A stretch of DNA of 32,689 bases from Dysosmobacter segnis (GCF_014297285.1 NZ_JACOQI010000026.1:1-32689); one strand, 5' to 3'; shown: positions 15,850-24,997, numbered from the stretch's first letter. Made by a program: numbers and translations. The notes: generated by a model not told the origin, from the letters alone.

Positions 15850-16890
15850 ATGAACGCATACAGGATCTTCAAAAGGATCGCGGCCTGCCTGATATTGGTG
15901 TGCTGTACCGCCGGATGCGCCGGCAGCCCACGGCCGGCTGAGGCCCCGCCGTCCATGGCCGGGTACTCCGGAACCGTTACGCTGTACTGTTCCATGCAGG
16001 AGGAGGAAATTCAGGCCATTAAGGAGGGCTTTGAGGAGAAGTACCCCCAGATCACCATGAACTACTTCTTCGCGGGAACCAACAAGGTCCTGACCAAGCT
16101 GGCCACGGAAATGCAGTCCGGAGAGATCTCCGCCGATCTGGTCTGGACCGGCGCTCCGTCGGATTACAGAAAGCTGAAGGAAAACCGGTATCTCTCCCCC
16201 TATATCTCGCCGCAGGCCATCAATATCAACGAGGCCTTCATGGATGAGCACCATTACTACATCGGCGGACGGCTGATGTCGGCGGTCATCGCCTACAACA
16301 CGGATCTGGTCTCCGAGGAGGACGCGCCCCGGACCTGGGACGATCTGCTGGATCCCAGATGGAACGGGCAGATCGTGATGACGGACCCGGGCAGCTCCGG
16401 CAGCATCAAATACTTCGTCGGCGCGCTGATGAATTCCCCTGCCTACGGAACGGCGTATTTTGAGCGTCTGCGGGAAAACGGCTGCATGCTTGAGAGCAAC
16501 TCCACCGCCACCCATCTGCAGGTCGCACACGGGACGTACGCCGTGGGGATCTGCATGGACTATATCGTCAGCAACATGGAAGAAGCCGGGGAGCCTATCT
16601 CCTTCCGCCTTCCGGAGCGGGATACGGTGCCGATCTACAGCCCCATGGGGCTGGTAGCCGGCTGTCCCAACGAGCGAAACGGTCGGCTCCTCTATGACTA
16701 CATCCTCTCCAAAGAAGGGCAGACGATCCTGACAGAGCACCATCTCCACAGCATCCGTGATGACCTTGGAAACACGCCTGACTCCATTCAGACTGTGCTG
16801 GATTCCCGCCTTCCGGTCAATGAGCAGGAGATCAGCGATACGATGGAGGACGTCATGGACCGGTTCGACAGGATCTTCTTTCAGGATTGA
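15850..16890 (+). CDS. Solute-binding lipoprotein, Fe3+/AfuA-like ABC type
   Basis: This is a 346-residue extracellular solute-binding protein of the iron/polyamine-like cluster. A signal peptide ends in a lipobox with Cys23 (CTAGC), so the mature protein is anchored to the membrane. The core contains TVTLYCSMQEEEIQAIKEGFEEKYP, ADLVWTGAPSDY and YNTDLVSEEDAPRTWDDLLDPRW, all typical of the family, and the C-terminal lobe continues to the end. No permease or ATPase genes follow. It is more likely a sensor partner for the divergent AraC-type protein or works with a distant transporter. GGAGG lies about 8 bases upstream. Confidence 0.88.
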   Translation: MNAYRIFKRIAACLILVCCTAGCAGSPRPAEAPPSMAGYSGTVTLYCSMQEEEIQAIKEGFEEKYPQITMNYFFAGTNKVLTKLATEMQSGEISADLVWTGAPSDYRKLKENRYLSPYISPQAININEAFMDEHHYYIGGRLMSAVIAYNTDLVSEEDAPRTWDDLLDPRWNGQIVMTDPGSSGSIKYFVGALMNSPAYGTAYFERLRENGCMLESNSTATHLQVAHGTYAVGICMDYIVSNMEEAGEPISFRLPERDTVPIYSPMGLVAGCPNERNGRLLYDYILSKEGQTILTEHHLHSIRDDLGNTPDSIQTVLDSRLPVNEQEISDTMEDVMDRFDRIFFQD

Positions 16891-16927
16891 CCCTCCCCCA
16901 CGGCTAAAGTAAAAGTCGGCGTGTATC

Positions 16928-16963
16928 AAAAAAATCCGCCCTGATTTTTCAGAGCGGATTTTT
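16928..16963. terminator. Bidirectional terminator
   Basis: AAAAATCCGC/GCGGATTTTT with a 14-base interior sits between the convergent lipoprotein and ATPase genes. A and T runs on each side allow it to terminate in both directions. Confidence 0.8.
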
Positions 16964-16965
16964 AG

Positions 16966-18273
16966 TTACACTTCGCTGAGCAGGAAGTCCAGCGCCTTTA
17001 CGATTTTAATACCATCCACGTCGCTGATGAGGTCGCAGTCCATGGCAATCACGGTTTTCTCGTAATTGTCCTGAACAGCTTGCAGCGGTGCAAGTTCCCG
17101 TGTGCGGGTTTCGGAGGCGTTCATGTTGTCGGTGACTTGGATATACCTTTTCTCGTTCATCTTCGTTGCGATGAAGTCGATCTCCTTTTCACCGACCTTG
17201 CCGATAGCCACCTCATACCCGCGTCGCAGCAGTTCAAAATAGACGATGTTTTCCAGAATGTGTCCCACATCGCCGCCCCGGTTTCCTAACAGATAGGTGC
17301 GGAGGCCGGGATCGACGATATAGTATTTGCCCAGCGTCCGCAGGTAGTCCTTTCCCTTGATGTCAAACCGCTTGACCTCATAAAAGATATAGGACTCCAA
17401 CAGTGCGTCGATATAGGCAGAGATGGTCTGCACCGCAGGCTTGGTCTTTCTGCCATCGTCCAACAGGCCCTCGCTGACAAGGGTGCGCCCGATGGACGCA
17501 GCCGACGTGTTGTTGCCGATGTTGTCAGCCAGAAACAGAACGATCTTGCGAAGCAGCAGCGCGTCGGTGACGGCCCGCTGTTCTTTCCGTTTGCCGCGCT
17601 CCAGAATGTCCCGCACGACCACAGCAGAATAAATGCCGTCCAGCAGCATATTGGCGCGCTCCTGATCCAGCTCCGCCTCGGCCAGCGCGGGCATACCGCC
17701 AAACTGTGCGTAGGCCTCAAACAGGTCGCGCAGCTCATACGCTTCACCGTCTTTTCCCCTGGCGCGCTGTTTCACATTGCCGTTGGGGGCTTTGTACTCC
17801 TCCAGCAAATAGCCATGGAAGTCCAGAAATTCCCGGAAGGACAGCGGCAGCATTTTGATCTCCACATAGCGCCCGGACAGATATGTGGACAGTTCGGAGG
17901 ACAGCAGGTAGGCGTTGGAACCGGTCACATAAATGTCGCAATATAGATCCACACGGAAGGAATTAACGGCATCCTGCCAGTCCCGAACCTTCTGCACCTC
18001 ATCTAAAAAGAGGTAGAGCCGCTTGCCCTTGGGTGCGCGTTCCATCACATACTGATAAAGGCTTTTGCTGTCCATATCGGCAAACTGCATGGACTCAAAG
18101 TTCATCGAGAGGATCTGTTCCTCCATGACGCCCTGTTCCCGCAGATGTGCCATCATCAATTTCAGCAGGCTGGATTTGCCGCAGCGCCGGATTCCGGTCA
18201 CGACCTTGATGACCTCCATATCCTGAACGGAAATGAGCTTATCAAGGTACTGCGATCTGTTTTTTAACTCCAT
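16966..18273 (-). CDS. AAA_14/DUF4143 ATPase
   Basis: This 435-residue protein is of the widespread prokaryotic ATPase family with an N-terminal AAA_14 domain and a C-terminal DUF4143 domain. Walker A is GIRRCGKSS (27-35), Walker B is LYLFLDEVQ (near 86-94), and TGSNAYLLS is the sensor region. The C-terminal part contains YIVDPGLRTYLLGNRGGDVGHILENIVYFELLRRGYEV and EIDFIATK, a nuclease-like ExK-style motif seen in this family. The biological role is not settled. ATG 18273 follows AGGTGGTG; ATG 18300 is the longer option. It is transcribed alone, behind a 12-base inverted repeat. Confidence 0.9.
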   Translation of the reverse strand: MELKNRSQYLDKLISVQDMEVIKVVTGIRRCGKSSLLKLMMAHLREQGVMEEQILSMNFESMQFADMDSKSLYQYVMERAPKGKRLYLFLDEVQKVRDWQDAVNSFRVDLYCDIYVTGSNAYLLSSELSTYLSGRYVEIKMLPLSFREFLDFHGYLLEEYKAPNGNVKQRARGKDGEAYELRDLFEAYAQFGGMPALAEAELDQERANMLLDGIYSAVVVRDILERGKRKEQRAVTDALLLRKIVLFLADNIGNNTSAASIGRTLVSEGLLDDGRKTKPAVQTISAYIDALLESYIFYEVKRFDIKGKDYLRTLGKYYIVDPGLRTYLLGNRGGDVGHILENIVYFELLRRGYEVAIGKVGEKEIDFIATKMNEKRYIQVTDNMNASETRTRELAPLQAVQDNYEKTVIAMDCDLISDVDGIKIVKALDFLLSEV

Positions 18274-18341
18274 GATTCTGTCACCACCTTTTGAAGCCAT
18301 GATAGCACACCTTCATCATTAAGTAAAGTTTTTAACATCAA

Positions 18342-18376
18342 TGTGAATAACTTTTTTCTTGTCGAAGTTATTCACA
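18342..18376 (-). promoter_or_regulatory. 12-base inverted repeat upstream of ATPase gene
   Basis: TGTGAATAACTT/AAGTTATTCACA with an 11-base spacer is perfect and lies 69-103 bases upstream of the ATPase start, in AT-rich sequence. It is a plausible operator or promoter-overlapping hairpin. A further partial repeat, ATCAAT, flanks each arm. Confidence 0.5.
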
Positions 18377-18406
18377 TCAATACTACTTTTGTCGAGCCTG
18401 CACGCA

Positions 18407-18550
18407 CTAGCGGTAATCCGGCGGATTCATCACGCAGGTGACAAGGGTGATGATGTTCTCCGAGCTGTCGCTCAGGACGCTGGTATCGTCCACGCTGATT
18501 TTAGCCAAGAACTTTTTACCCGTCCGGTAGGCGTCAATACTCTTGGCGAA
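18407..18550 (-). pseudogene. Possible sortase C-terminal remnant
   Basis: A short minus-strand frame ending at TAG 18407-18409 reads GKKFLAKISVDDTSVL...ENIITLVTCVMNPPDYR. The TLVTC phrase resembles the active-site cysteine strand of class B sortases (TLSTC). There is no start codon, and the sequence is cut at the terminator of the tct operon. The family call is weak. Confidence 0.3.
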
Positions 18551-18551
18551 T

Positions 18552-18591
18552 AAAACACAGGACACGGCAATACTGCCGTGTCCTGTGTTTT
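18552..18591 (-). terminator. Terminator of the tct operon
   Basis: An 18-base perfect stem, AAAACACAGGACACGGCA and its complement, with a 4-base loop lies 14 bases downstream of the tctA stop. It also has a T run on the plus strand. Confidence 0.85.
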
Positions 18592-18604
18592 TTCGGAAAG
18601 TCCG

Positions 18605-20158
18605 TCAGTCGGAAGTGCGGACGGGATCATCCCCGGTTTCATTGGGAATGTCGCCGCCGGCATCTTCCACGGCCTTTTTCTCCATGCGGTTCATGAAAAT
18701 GGGAGAGCAGACGCCGAACACGCACAGGGCGATCAGCACCCAGCAGAGGGGCGTGGAGAACAGGATGGCCGGGCTGCCGCCGGACAGCCGCAGGGAGCGG
18801 CGCAGGCCGTTTTCGCCGATGGGCCCCAGGATCAGGGCCAGCACGATGGCCGCCGGGTTCAGATCGAACTTGCGGACCAGATAGCCCAGCACGCCGAAGA
18901 TCATCATGATGACCACATCGAAAAAGTTCTTATGGATGGCGAAGGAGCCCACCACGCACAGGACGGCCACGCTGGGGATCAGGATGGCGTCGGAAAGGCG
19001 GGAGATCTGCGCGAAGCCACGGCAGCCCAGAAGGCCGATGCCCAGCATAAAGAACTGGACCAGCACAAAACCCGCGAAGAAGGTGTAGGTCATCGGCGCA
19101 TAACGGGTAAACAGCTCCGGTCCCGGCTGGAGTCCCTGAATGATCAGTCCGCCCATGAGCACGGCGGTCACGGACTCGCCGGGAATGCCCAGCGTCAGCA
19201 TGGGGATCAGGGAGCCGCCGGTCACGGCGTTGTTAGCTGCCTCGGAACCTGCCACGCCCTCGATGGAGCCTTTCCCGAACTCCTCTTTGTGATGAGAGAA
19301 CTGCCGGGAGGTATTATAGCCCAGGAAGCAGGCGATGGATGCGCCCGCGCCGGGAAGGATACCGATCAGGTTGCCGATGACCCAGGAACGGAGGATGGTG
19401 GGGGTGATCCGCTTGATCTCCTTGCCGCTCAGGGTGATCTTGTCGCTGAACTTGGCTGCCTTTGCCCGCTGCTTGATCTTCTTCTCCGCCAGGATCAGCA
19501 CCTGAGACATGGAGAACAGACCGATCAGGGCGCAGGTGGTGTTAATGCCCTCGTACAAAGAAGCCTGTCCGAACATGAACCGCTGAGCGCCCTCCATGGG
19601 GTCCATGCCGATGGTGGACAGCAACAGGCCCAGCGCACCGGAGATCAGGCCCTTCAGCAGGGACTTGGACGCCACGCCCGCAATGATGGTCAGGCCGAAG
19701 ATCGAAAGCCAGAAATATTCCGGAGAACCGAATTTCATGGCCAGCTGCGCCAGCAGCGGAGCGAAAAAGTACAGGGAGATGCAGGAGAGCAGGCCACCGC
19801 AGAAGGAGGAGAAGCAGGCCACGGCCAGCGCCTTGCCCGCCTTCCCCTGCAAGGTGAGCTGGTAGCCCTCAATGGCGGTGGCGGCAGAGGCGGGGGTGCC
19901 CGGCGTGTGGATCAGAATGGCGGAGATGGAGCCGCCGAAGATCGCACCGCAGTAGATAGCGCCCAGCACGATCAGTCCCGTTTCCGGGGCCATGGTAAAG
20001 GTCATGGGCAGCAGCAGCGCAACGCCCATGGCGGCGGACAGGCCGGGCAGGCAGCCGATGATGATGCCAATGGCGGTGCCGCCGGCCATAAACAGCAGAT
20101 TGCTGAGGGACATCGCGTTTACGAAGCCGTGTCCCATCAAGGCTAACGTTTCAAGCAT
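18605..20158 (-). CDS. Tripartite tricarboxylate transporter permease TctA
   Basis: This is a 517-residue polytopic membrane protein, the large permease of the TTT family. The duplicated family motifs are present: [19 protein letters not shown] in the first half and [20 protein letters not shown] in the second. Also seen are [28 protein letters not shown] and [16 protein letters not shown]. It has about 11-12 hydrophobic segments, a usual length, and an acidic tail. It works with TctB in the membrane and TctC outside to import carboxylates with sodium or protons. GGGGGG precedes ATG 20158. It is the last gene of tctC-tctB-tctA. Confidence 0.95.
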   Translation of the reverse strand: MLETLALMGHGFVNAMSLSNLLFMAGGTAIGIIIGCLPGLSAAMGVALLLPMTFTMAPETGLIVLGAIYCGAIFGGSISAILIHTPGTPASAATAIEGYQLTLQGKAGKALAVACFSSFCGGLLSCISLYFFAPLLAQLAMKFGSPEYFWLSIFGLTIIAGVASKSLLKGLISGALGLLLSTIGMDPMEGAQRFMFGQASLYEGINTTCALIGLFSMSQVLILAEKKIKQRAKAAKFSDKITLSGKEIKRITPTILRSWVIGNLIGILPGAGASIACFLGYNTSRQFSHHKEEFGKGSIEGVAGSEAANNAVTGGSLIPMLTLGIPGESVTAVLMGGLIIQGLQPGPELFTRYAPMTYTFFAGFVLVQFFMLGIGLLGCRGFAQISRLSDAILIPSVAVLCVVGSFAIHKNFFDVVIMMIFGVLGYLVRKFDLNPAAIVLALILGPIGENGLRRSLRLSGGSPAILFSTPLCWVLIALCVFGVCSPIFMNRMEKKAVEDAGGDIPNETGDDPVRTSD

Positions 20159-20173
20159 AATTCGTGCCCCCCT

Positions 20174-20620
20174 TTATTTGAACAGCAGGCCCACAGGCAG
20201 CTTTACACCCAGGAACATGGTAAACGCGCCATAGACCAGTCCGATGATCACAATGGTAGAGATCAGGATCTGCCACTTGGGGACCCTGAGATACAGCAGG
20301 CTGGCCGCCATCAGCACGATGGTCGCCAGATAGAAGCCGACGAAGTACATACCGGCCAGATATGCGATGAGCATTCCCAGAACGATAAAAAACTGCTTGG
20401 GCTGGAACCCTTCGAAGATTTCCGGAATACCGCTGGTCACCCCGTTCTTTTTCGCGGCAAACAGCATTTCAACCACATAACCGGTGGTAAGCAGAAACAG
20501 GATCGCAATGATGCACAGAGGATAGATCCGAGCTCCCTTTTTCAGATCTCTGGACATCAGGAAGAAAAAGGCGCAGACCGCATACATGAAGCCTACAACG
20601 CCAATATCAGTTTTTTTCAT
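20174..20620 (-). CDS. Tripartite tricarboxylate transporter subunit TctB
   Basis: This is a 148-residue membrane protein with four hydrophobic segments (near 8-24, 36-56, 78-108, 118-140). It fits the small TctB subunit (DUF1468) by length, topology and position between tctC and tctA. ATG 20620 has GGAGGG about 5 bases upstream. A hairpin just ahead (20662-20688) may reduce its transcription relative to tctC. Confidence 0.9.
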   Translation of the reverse strand: MKKTDIGVVGFMYAVCAFFFLMSRDLKKGARIYPLCIIAILFLLTTGYVVEMLFAAKKNGVTSGIPEIFEGFQPKQFFIVLGMLIAYLAGMYFVGFYLATIVLMAASLLYLRVPKWQILISTIVIIGLVYGAFTMFLGVKLPVGLLFK

Positions 20621-20661
20621 AGTGCCCTCCAGTTCGCACTGCATTGATGCGGAAAAATAAG

Positions 20662-20688
20662 GCGGGAGCAACCACCGGCTGCTCCCGC
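20662..20688 (-). terminator. Hairpin between tctC and tctB
   Basis: GCGGGAGCA/TGCTCCCGC is followed on the minus strand by CTTATTTTT. It sits in the tctC-tctB gap and looks like a partial terminator or a 3' protective stem that would favour the binding-protein transcript over the permeases. Confidence 0.65.
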
Positions 20689-20700
20689 ACAAAATGGGGA

Positions 20701-21705
20701 TCAGTCGCCCCAAACGTCGGCCAGACTTTCAGTGAAGTCCTGCTGCTGCTTGATCAGAGCGGCGGTGTCTGCGCTGTTCTTATAGTCAGTCTCCATCCCA
20801 GCGGCCTCGGCAGCCTTGAGATAGTCGGCGTCCTCCATCAGCTTCTGGAAGGCGTCCTCATAGAACTTGATCACATTCTCGGGGGTGCCGGCAGGCGCCA
20901 CGATGCAGCGGGAGGAACCCAGCCACTGGTCATAGTAACCCAGTTCGCCCATGGTAGGCACGTCGGGATAGCCCTCCAGACGCTCCTGATTGTAGACGGC
21001 CAGAACCTTGACCTCAGAGGTGAAGGAAGCGAAGTCCGCTACCTTGGCCACGGAGAAGTCCACCTCGCCCTGACGGAGCGCCAGCAGCTGGTCGGCGGTG
21101 CCGCCGTAAGGAATGTCGGTATATTCAAAGCCGGCAGAAGTAGCCAGAACCTGCGCACCGATGTGGTTGGATGCCCGGTTGCCATTGGTGGAAGCCTTCA
21201 GCTTGCCGGGGTTGTCCTTTGCGAACTTCACCAGATCCTCCAGCGTGTTGAACTGGGAGTCCGCCTTCACCAGAACCACGGAGGTCTCCGTCACATGGTT
21301 GCAGATGGGAGCGAAGCTGTCCACGGTATACGTTGCCAGACCCTCGGAGATGGTGGCGTTGAAGTTGGGCAGGTTGATGAAGCCCAGCGTGTAGCCATCC
21401 GGGGCCGCCTGAGAGAGGGCCGTCCAGCCAATGGAGCCGGAGCCGCCTTCCAGGTTTTCAATGATGACCGGCTTGCCGATGTACTTTTCAGCATAGGCGG
21501 CCAGCACACGGGCGGTGTTATCGGTTCCGGAACCCGCTTTATAGGATACGATCATGGTAACATTTTCCTTGGGGGCCCAGTTCTCATCTGAAGTGGAGGG
21601 CTGATTGGAAGTGCCCGGATCAGTCTTGGCGCTGCCGCCGCAGGCGGTGAGGGCCAGTGCGAGCGTACCGGCCAGCAGAAGGCTCAAATAACGTTTCATC
21701 TTCAT
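20701..21705 (-). CDS. Tripartite tricarboxylate transporter binding protein TctC
   Basis: This is a 334-residue extracellular binding lipoprotein of the TctC/Bug family. The signal peptide ends at the lipobox LTAC (Cys22). The mature part has VTMIVSYKAGSGTDNTARVLA, NLEGGSGSIGWTALSQAAPDGYTLGF, the DIPYGGTADQLLALRQGEVDFSVAK segment and the RCIVAPAGTPENVIKFYEDAFQKLM tail. The ligand, usually a carboxylate, cannot be told. AAGAGGAAG precedes the ATG. It is first in the tct operon, downstream of the deaminase gene on the same strand. Confidence 0.93.
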   Translation of the reverse strand: MKMKRYLSLLLAGTLALALTACGGSAKTDPGTSNQPSTSDENWAPKENVTMIVSYKAGSGTDNTARVLAAYAEKYIGKPVIIENLEGGSGSIGWTALSQAAPDGYTLGFINLPNFNATISEGLATYTVDSFAPICNHVTETSVVLVKADSQFNTLEDLVKFAKDNPGKLKASTNGNRASNHIGAQVLATSAGFEYTDIPYGGTADQLLALRQGEVDFSVAKVADFASFTSEVKVLAVYNQERLEGYPDVPTMGELGYYDQWLGSSRCIVAPAGTPENVIKFYEDAFQKLMEDADYLKAAEAAGMETDYKNSADTAALIKQQQDFTESLADVWGD

Positions 21706-22124
21706 AGCAAAACTTCCTCTTTTCCTTTCTTAACTCCTCTGAAATTCGATTGACATTCGTTTTTCCCAGGGGTCCGGATCATATGCCGTTCAATAGCAGG
21801 TGCACCTATCGGATTGGGCATATTGCCTATATTCAGTCAAGCATACCGGGTAAAAAAAGTAAAGTTTGAATAATTGTGAAGGTTTCAAAGTACGCTTTTT
21901 GAACTTTTTCCTCCCACGCCGCCGTCTGTAAAACCGTCGCAGACGGCCCGATATCCTGCCAATTCTCCGCAAGCGGCCCCTGTCCGGGAAACGGAGCGGC
22001 TCTTGCGGGGCAGACGGTCCGCACCAGTAAACAAGCCGCACGGAAAATCCGTGCGGCATACTGCTCATTTTTCGGATAAATTACCAAACGGCCCGGCTTC
22101 AACGCAGGATGGAGCAGGCCGGTC
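21706..22124. other. Leader region of tctC, hairpin-rich
   Basis: No gene is supported in these 419 bases. They contain a terminator of the deaminase gene (22035-22057) and two further inverted repeats on the way to tctC: GCCGTCTG/CAGACGGC around 21920-21947, and a longer CCGCAAG/CTTGCGG pair around 21967-22009. The promoter of tctC was not located with confidence. Confidence 0.4.
22035..22057 (-). terminator. Terminator of the deaminase gene
   Basis: GCCGCACGGA/TCCGTGCGGC with a 3-base loop lies 68 bases past the deaminase stop, followed on the minus strand by TTGTTTAC. The T run is moderate. Confidence 0.65.
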
Positions 22125-23480
22125 TCAGCGGGACAGGTAATCCCGCACCAGCGCGGCGGCCTCCCGGGCAGCTTTTTCCTCGTCCAGATTCACCAGCTTT
22201 CCGCTGCGGACCGTGACCTTGCCGTTGACCACGGTGTAATCCACCGGGCCTTTCCAGCCCACGGTCCCCAACAGGGATTTCGGGTCCAGATCCGCCCCCA
22301 CCAGCTCCAGACGCCGGGTGTCGATAGCGAACAGGTCTCCGGCCTTCCCCACTTCCAGAGAGCCGATGTCGTCCCGGCCCAGGATCTTCGCGCTGCCCAC
22401 GGTGGCGATTTTCAGAACGTCGTAGCCGCTGGGAGCCTTTTCACTGGATTGGAGACGGTGGAGCAGATAGGCCACCCGCAGCTCCTCCAGCAGATTGGAG
22501 CCGTCATTGCTGGCGCTGCCGTCCACCGCAAGGCCCACGGGAACGCCCAATTCCAGCATTTCCGGCACCCGGCACACGCCGGAGCTGAGCTTCATGTTGG
22601 AGATGGGACAATGGGCAACGCCGGTGCCGGTCTCCGCCAGACGGCGCAGTTCCTCCCCGTTGAAATGGATGCCGTGGGCATACCAGACGTCCGGGCCGAT
22701 CCAACCAAGGGATTCCATGTATTCCAGAGGCCGCATCCCGCACCGCTCCCGGACGAAGCGCTCCTCGTCCTTCGTCTCGCAGAGGTGGGTATGGAGCCGC
22801 ACGCCCAGATCTCTGGCCAAAATTGCGGACTGCCGCAGCAGCTCCTCGGAAACGCTGAAGGGTGAGCAGGGTGCCAGCGCCACCATCCGCATGGAGAATC
22901 GGGACGGATCATGGTAGGTCTCCACTGCACGCTGACAATCCCGCAGGATCTCGTCCACGGTCTGCACAACGCTGTCCGGCGGCAAGCCACCGTCCTTCTT
23001 GCTCAGGTCCATGCTGCCACGGGAGGCGTACATCCGGATGCCCAGATCCTCCGCGGCGGCGAACTGTGCGTCCAGCAGCCCCTCCGCCTGCCCCTGTGGG
23101 AAAACGTAATGGTGGTCAAAGCAGGTGGTGCAGCCGTTTTTCATCAGCTCCCCCATGCCGGTGACGGAGCTGTGGTAGATCACCCGGCTGTCCAGATTCT
23201 TCCAGATCTCGTACAGGGCCTTCAGCCAGTCGAACAGCTCCAGATTCTGCACCTGAGGCAGGTTACGGCTGAAGGTCTGGTACAGATGGTGATGGGTGTT
23301 GATGAGGCCGGGATAGACGATGCAACCGGCGGCGTCGATGACCTCCTCCGCCTGCTGTTCCTCCGGGCCGATGTAGGTGATGACGCCGTCCTCCATCAGC
23401 AAATTGCTGTCGGTGTACACGGTGTCGCTGGGGTCGCAGGTGACGATGTGGGATGCGTTTTTCATCAGTAAGCGTGCCAT
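22125..23480 (-). CDS. 8-oxoguanine deaminase-like amidohydrolase
   Basis: This 451-residue metal-dependent amidohydrolase belongs to the cytosine/guanine deaminase group (COG0402). It has the metal-binding HxH in NTHHHLYQTFSRNLP (H63, H65), then HTHLCETKDE, YAHGIHF and AVDGSASND, the usual order of the mononuclear TIM-barrel deaminases. The NTHHHLYQT stretch is close to 8-oxoguanine deaminases and hydroxyatrazine hydrolases. It should hydrolyse an amino group from a purine- or triazine-like ring in the cytosol. Substrate within the group is not settled. GGAGG lies upstream of ATG 23480. It lies on the same strand as and just upstream of the tct operon, with a terminator between. Confidence 0.85.
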   Translation of the reverse strand: MARLLMKNASHIVTCDPSDTVYTDSNLLMEDGVITYIGPEEQQAEEVIDAAGCIVYPGLINTHHHLYQTFSRNLPQVQNLELFDWLKALYEIWKNLDSRVIYHSSVTGMGELMKNGCTTCFDHHYVFPQGQAEGLLDAQFAAAEDLGIRMYASRGSMDLSKKDGGLPPDSVVQTVDEILRDCQRAVETYHDPSRFSMRMVALAPCSPFSVSEELLRQSAILARDLGVRLHTHLCETKDEERFVRERCGMRPLEYMESLGWIGPDVWYAHGIHFNGEELRRLAETGTGVAHCPISNMKLSSGVCRVPEMLELGVPVGLAVDGSASNDGSNLLEELRVAYLLHRLQSSEKAPSGYDVLKIATVGSAKILGRDDIGSLEVGKAGDLFAIDTRRLELVGADLDPKSLLGTVGWKGPVDYTVVNGKVTVRSGKLVNLDEEKAAREAAALVRDYLSR

Positions 23481-23629
23481 GAATATTCCTCCGTTTCGGG
23501 GGCGCCCCCTTCCCTGTTGTCCCTTCGGATCTGCTCCGTTTTTTTGTTCAATCGTTCAAAGTGTGCGAAATTTTGAAATAATAAAAAATAATTGCCGGGA
23601 AAACGGGTTGCTTTTGTGCTTTGAATGTG

Positions 23630-23800
23630 CTGTAGTCAACAATCCACGGCCAAAAGGCCATGGGCTTGTAACTGCCCAGTCGTAGTAACGGATAGCTCCT
23701 CCGACCTTTAACCCCAAGAGGCATTGCTGTCTCAAGTGGCGTTACATCGTAGGGTGGTTGACTGCACCCTTTGCGGCAAAGTTTACTCTGCCGCAACTGT
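23630..23800 (-). ncRNA. Predicted omega RNA (reRNA) of TnpB
   Basis: In this family the guide RNA overlaps the 3' end of tnpB, runs to the element end and takes its guide from the flanking DNA. The minus-strand sequence after the tnpB stop contains a GC-rich stem-forming region and ends in the hairpin at 23644-23663 followed by GTTGAC. By analogy the guide would be the roughly 16-20 bases beyond 23635, toward the deaminase promoter region. Boundaries are inferred. Confidence 0.55.
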
Positions 23801-24922
23801 ATCAGGTACTTGACTATCATATAGATAGTTGATTCCCATGCGATACAGATTCATTGCGCCGATACGGTCATCGTTCGACTTGTAGCCGCAGTTCTTACAG
23901 GTAAACAGATGTATCTTCTTGTTGCGGTTTGCCTTTTCGGTGTGTCCACAGACGGGACAGCACTGGCTGGTATACCGAGGATCGACCTTGATTACGGAAG
24001 ATTGGTTCTGTTTCGCCTTGTAGATGAGTTTCTGTTCAAGGTCGTAGAAAGCCCACGATGCAGAAACATAGCGATGCTTCGTTTTGACACGCTCCGGGGC
24101 ATGACGAATACCGGACAAATCTTCCAGAACGAAGAGAGTGTGCGCGGGGTTATTTACAACGAGTGCCTTTGATACACAATGGTTGACATCCTGCATCCAA
24201 CGGTTTTCTCGTTGACCGATCCTTTTGAGTCTACGTCTTGAAGACGGGGTATGCCGCATCTGGAGTTCTTTTCTAAGTGCTGAATAGTGGGCTCTTTTCT
24301 GCTTGATGGACCGACCTCTCACAAACCCGGACTTGTGCTTGCTATCGTAAGTTGCAGCGACGAAGTTGATGCCTCGGTCGATGCCTACAACATTACAGAT
24401 ATCGGAGAGATCACTCTCTTCCACATCATAGGTCACAGGGATGTATAGAAAGTATTTCCCGTGTTTGTTCACCAGTTTGGCAGTGCCGAACCGGTAGATA
24501 GAGCGGTCGAAGTATTGCGACATCCCTTCCGCGAAATAAGGCAGTTTTACTCTTCCACCGAGCGTGTTTATGGAAAAGTGGTCTTGTGTCAGGGAGTAAT
24601 CTCTGTTCCAGACGAGGTCATACTGAGGTTTCTTGAAAGACGGTTTGATCCACTCTTTCTGATTCTCAAGGATGGTCTTATATCTGGCAATGACCGTCTT
24701 GAATACGGACTGAGTCATTTGAGATTTCAGTCCGAATTCTGCGCGCAACGTAGGATACAGAGCCTTGTTGAGCGAAAACTGTTTTAAATCGTGCGTGCGA
24801 AACACATAGTCCGAAACATAGTTGCACGCTTCACGATAGACAGACATCGTTTCATCAAGTAACGTCTTATCTTCATCAGATGCCACTACTTGGATTTTTG
24901 CCATGATGGACATTTGAGCCAT
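23783..24922 (-). CDS. RNA-guided nuclease TnpB
   Basis: This 379-residue TnpB (OrfB of IS605) is the ancestor-type relative of Cas12. The catalytic RuvC triad is intact: D182 in GIDRG, E267 in LEDLSG and D352 in NDDRIGAMNLY. The zinc finger is CPVC (322-325) with CKNC (342-345). The N-terminal helical region ends with the WNRDYSLTQDHFSIN segment. It should cut DNA next to a short TAM under guidance of RNA from its own 3' end, helping the element persist. ATG 24922 is chosen because AAGGAGG is about 8 bases upstream; a longer frame to 24994 lacks support. The transposase partner is dead. Confidence 0.93.
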   Translation of the reverse strand: MAQMSIMAKIQVVASDEDKTLLDETMSVYREACNYVSDYVFRTHDLKQFSLNKALYPTLRAEFGLKSQMTQSVFKTVIARYKTILENQKEWIKPSFKKPQYDLVWNRDYSLTQDHFSINTLGGRVKLPYFAEGMSQYFDRSIYRFGTAKLVNKHGKYFLYIPVTYDVEESDLSDICNVVGIDRGINFVAATYDSKHKSGFVRGRSIKQKRAHYSALRKELQMRHTPSSRRRLKRIGQRENRWMQDVNHCVSKALVVNNPAHTLFVLEDLSGIRHAPERVKTKHRYVSASWAFYDLEQKLIYKAKQNQSSVIKVDPRYTSQCCPVCGHTEKANRNKKIHLFTCKNCGYKSNDDRIGAMNLYRMGINYLYDSQVPDTVAAE

Positions 24923-24997
24923 AGTCAATCCTCCTTTCTTTGTTATTTCACTAATGCTATTATGTAATAATAGATAGTGAATGCCAAGGCGCATTGA

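Noticed and set aside
15802..16929. Minus-strand open frame (375 codons) opposite the lipoprotein gene
   Set aside because: Shadow of the solute-binding protein; no ribosome binding site and no motifs.
18578..20146. Long plus-strand open frame (522 codons) opposite tctA
   Set aside because: It is the antisense shadow of a clear TctA gene; the composition is Gly/His/Gln-rich with no family resemblance.
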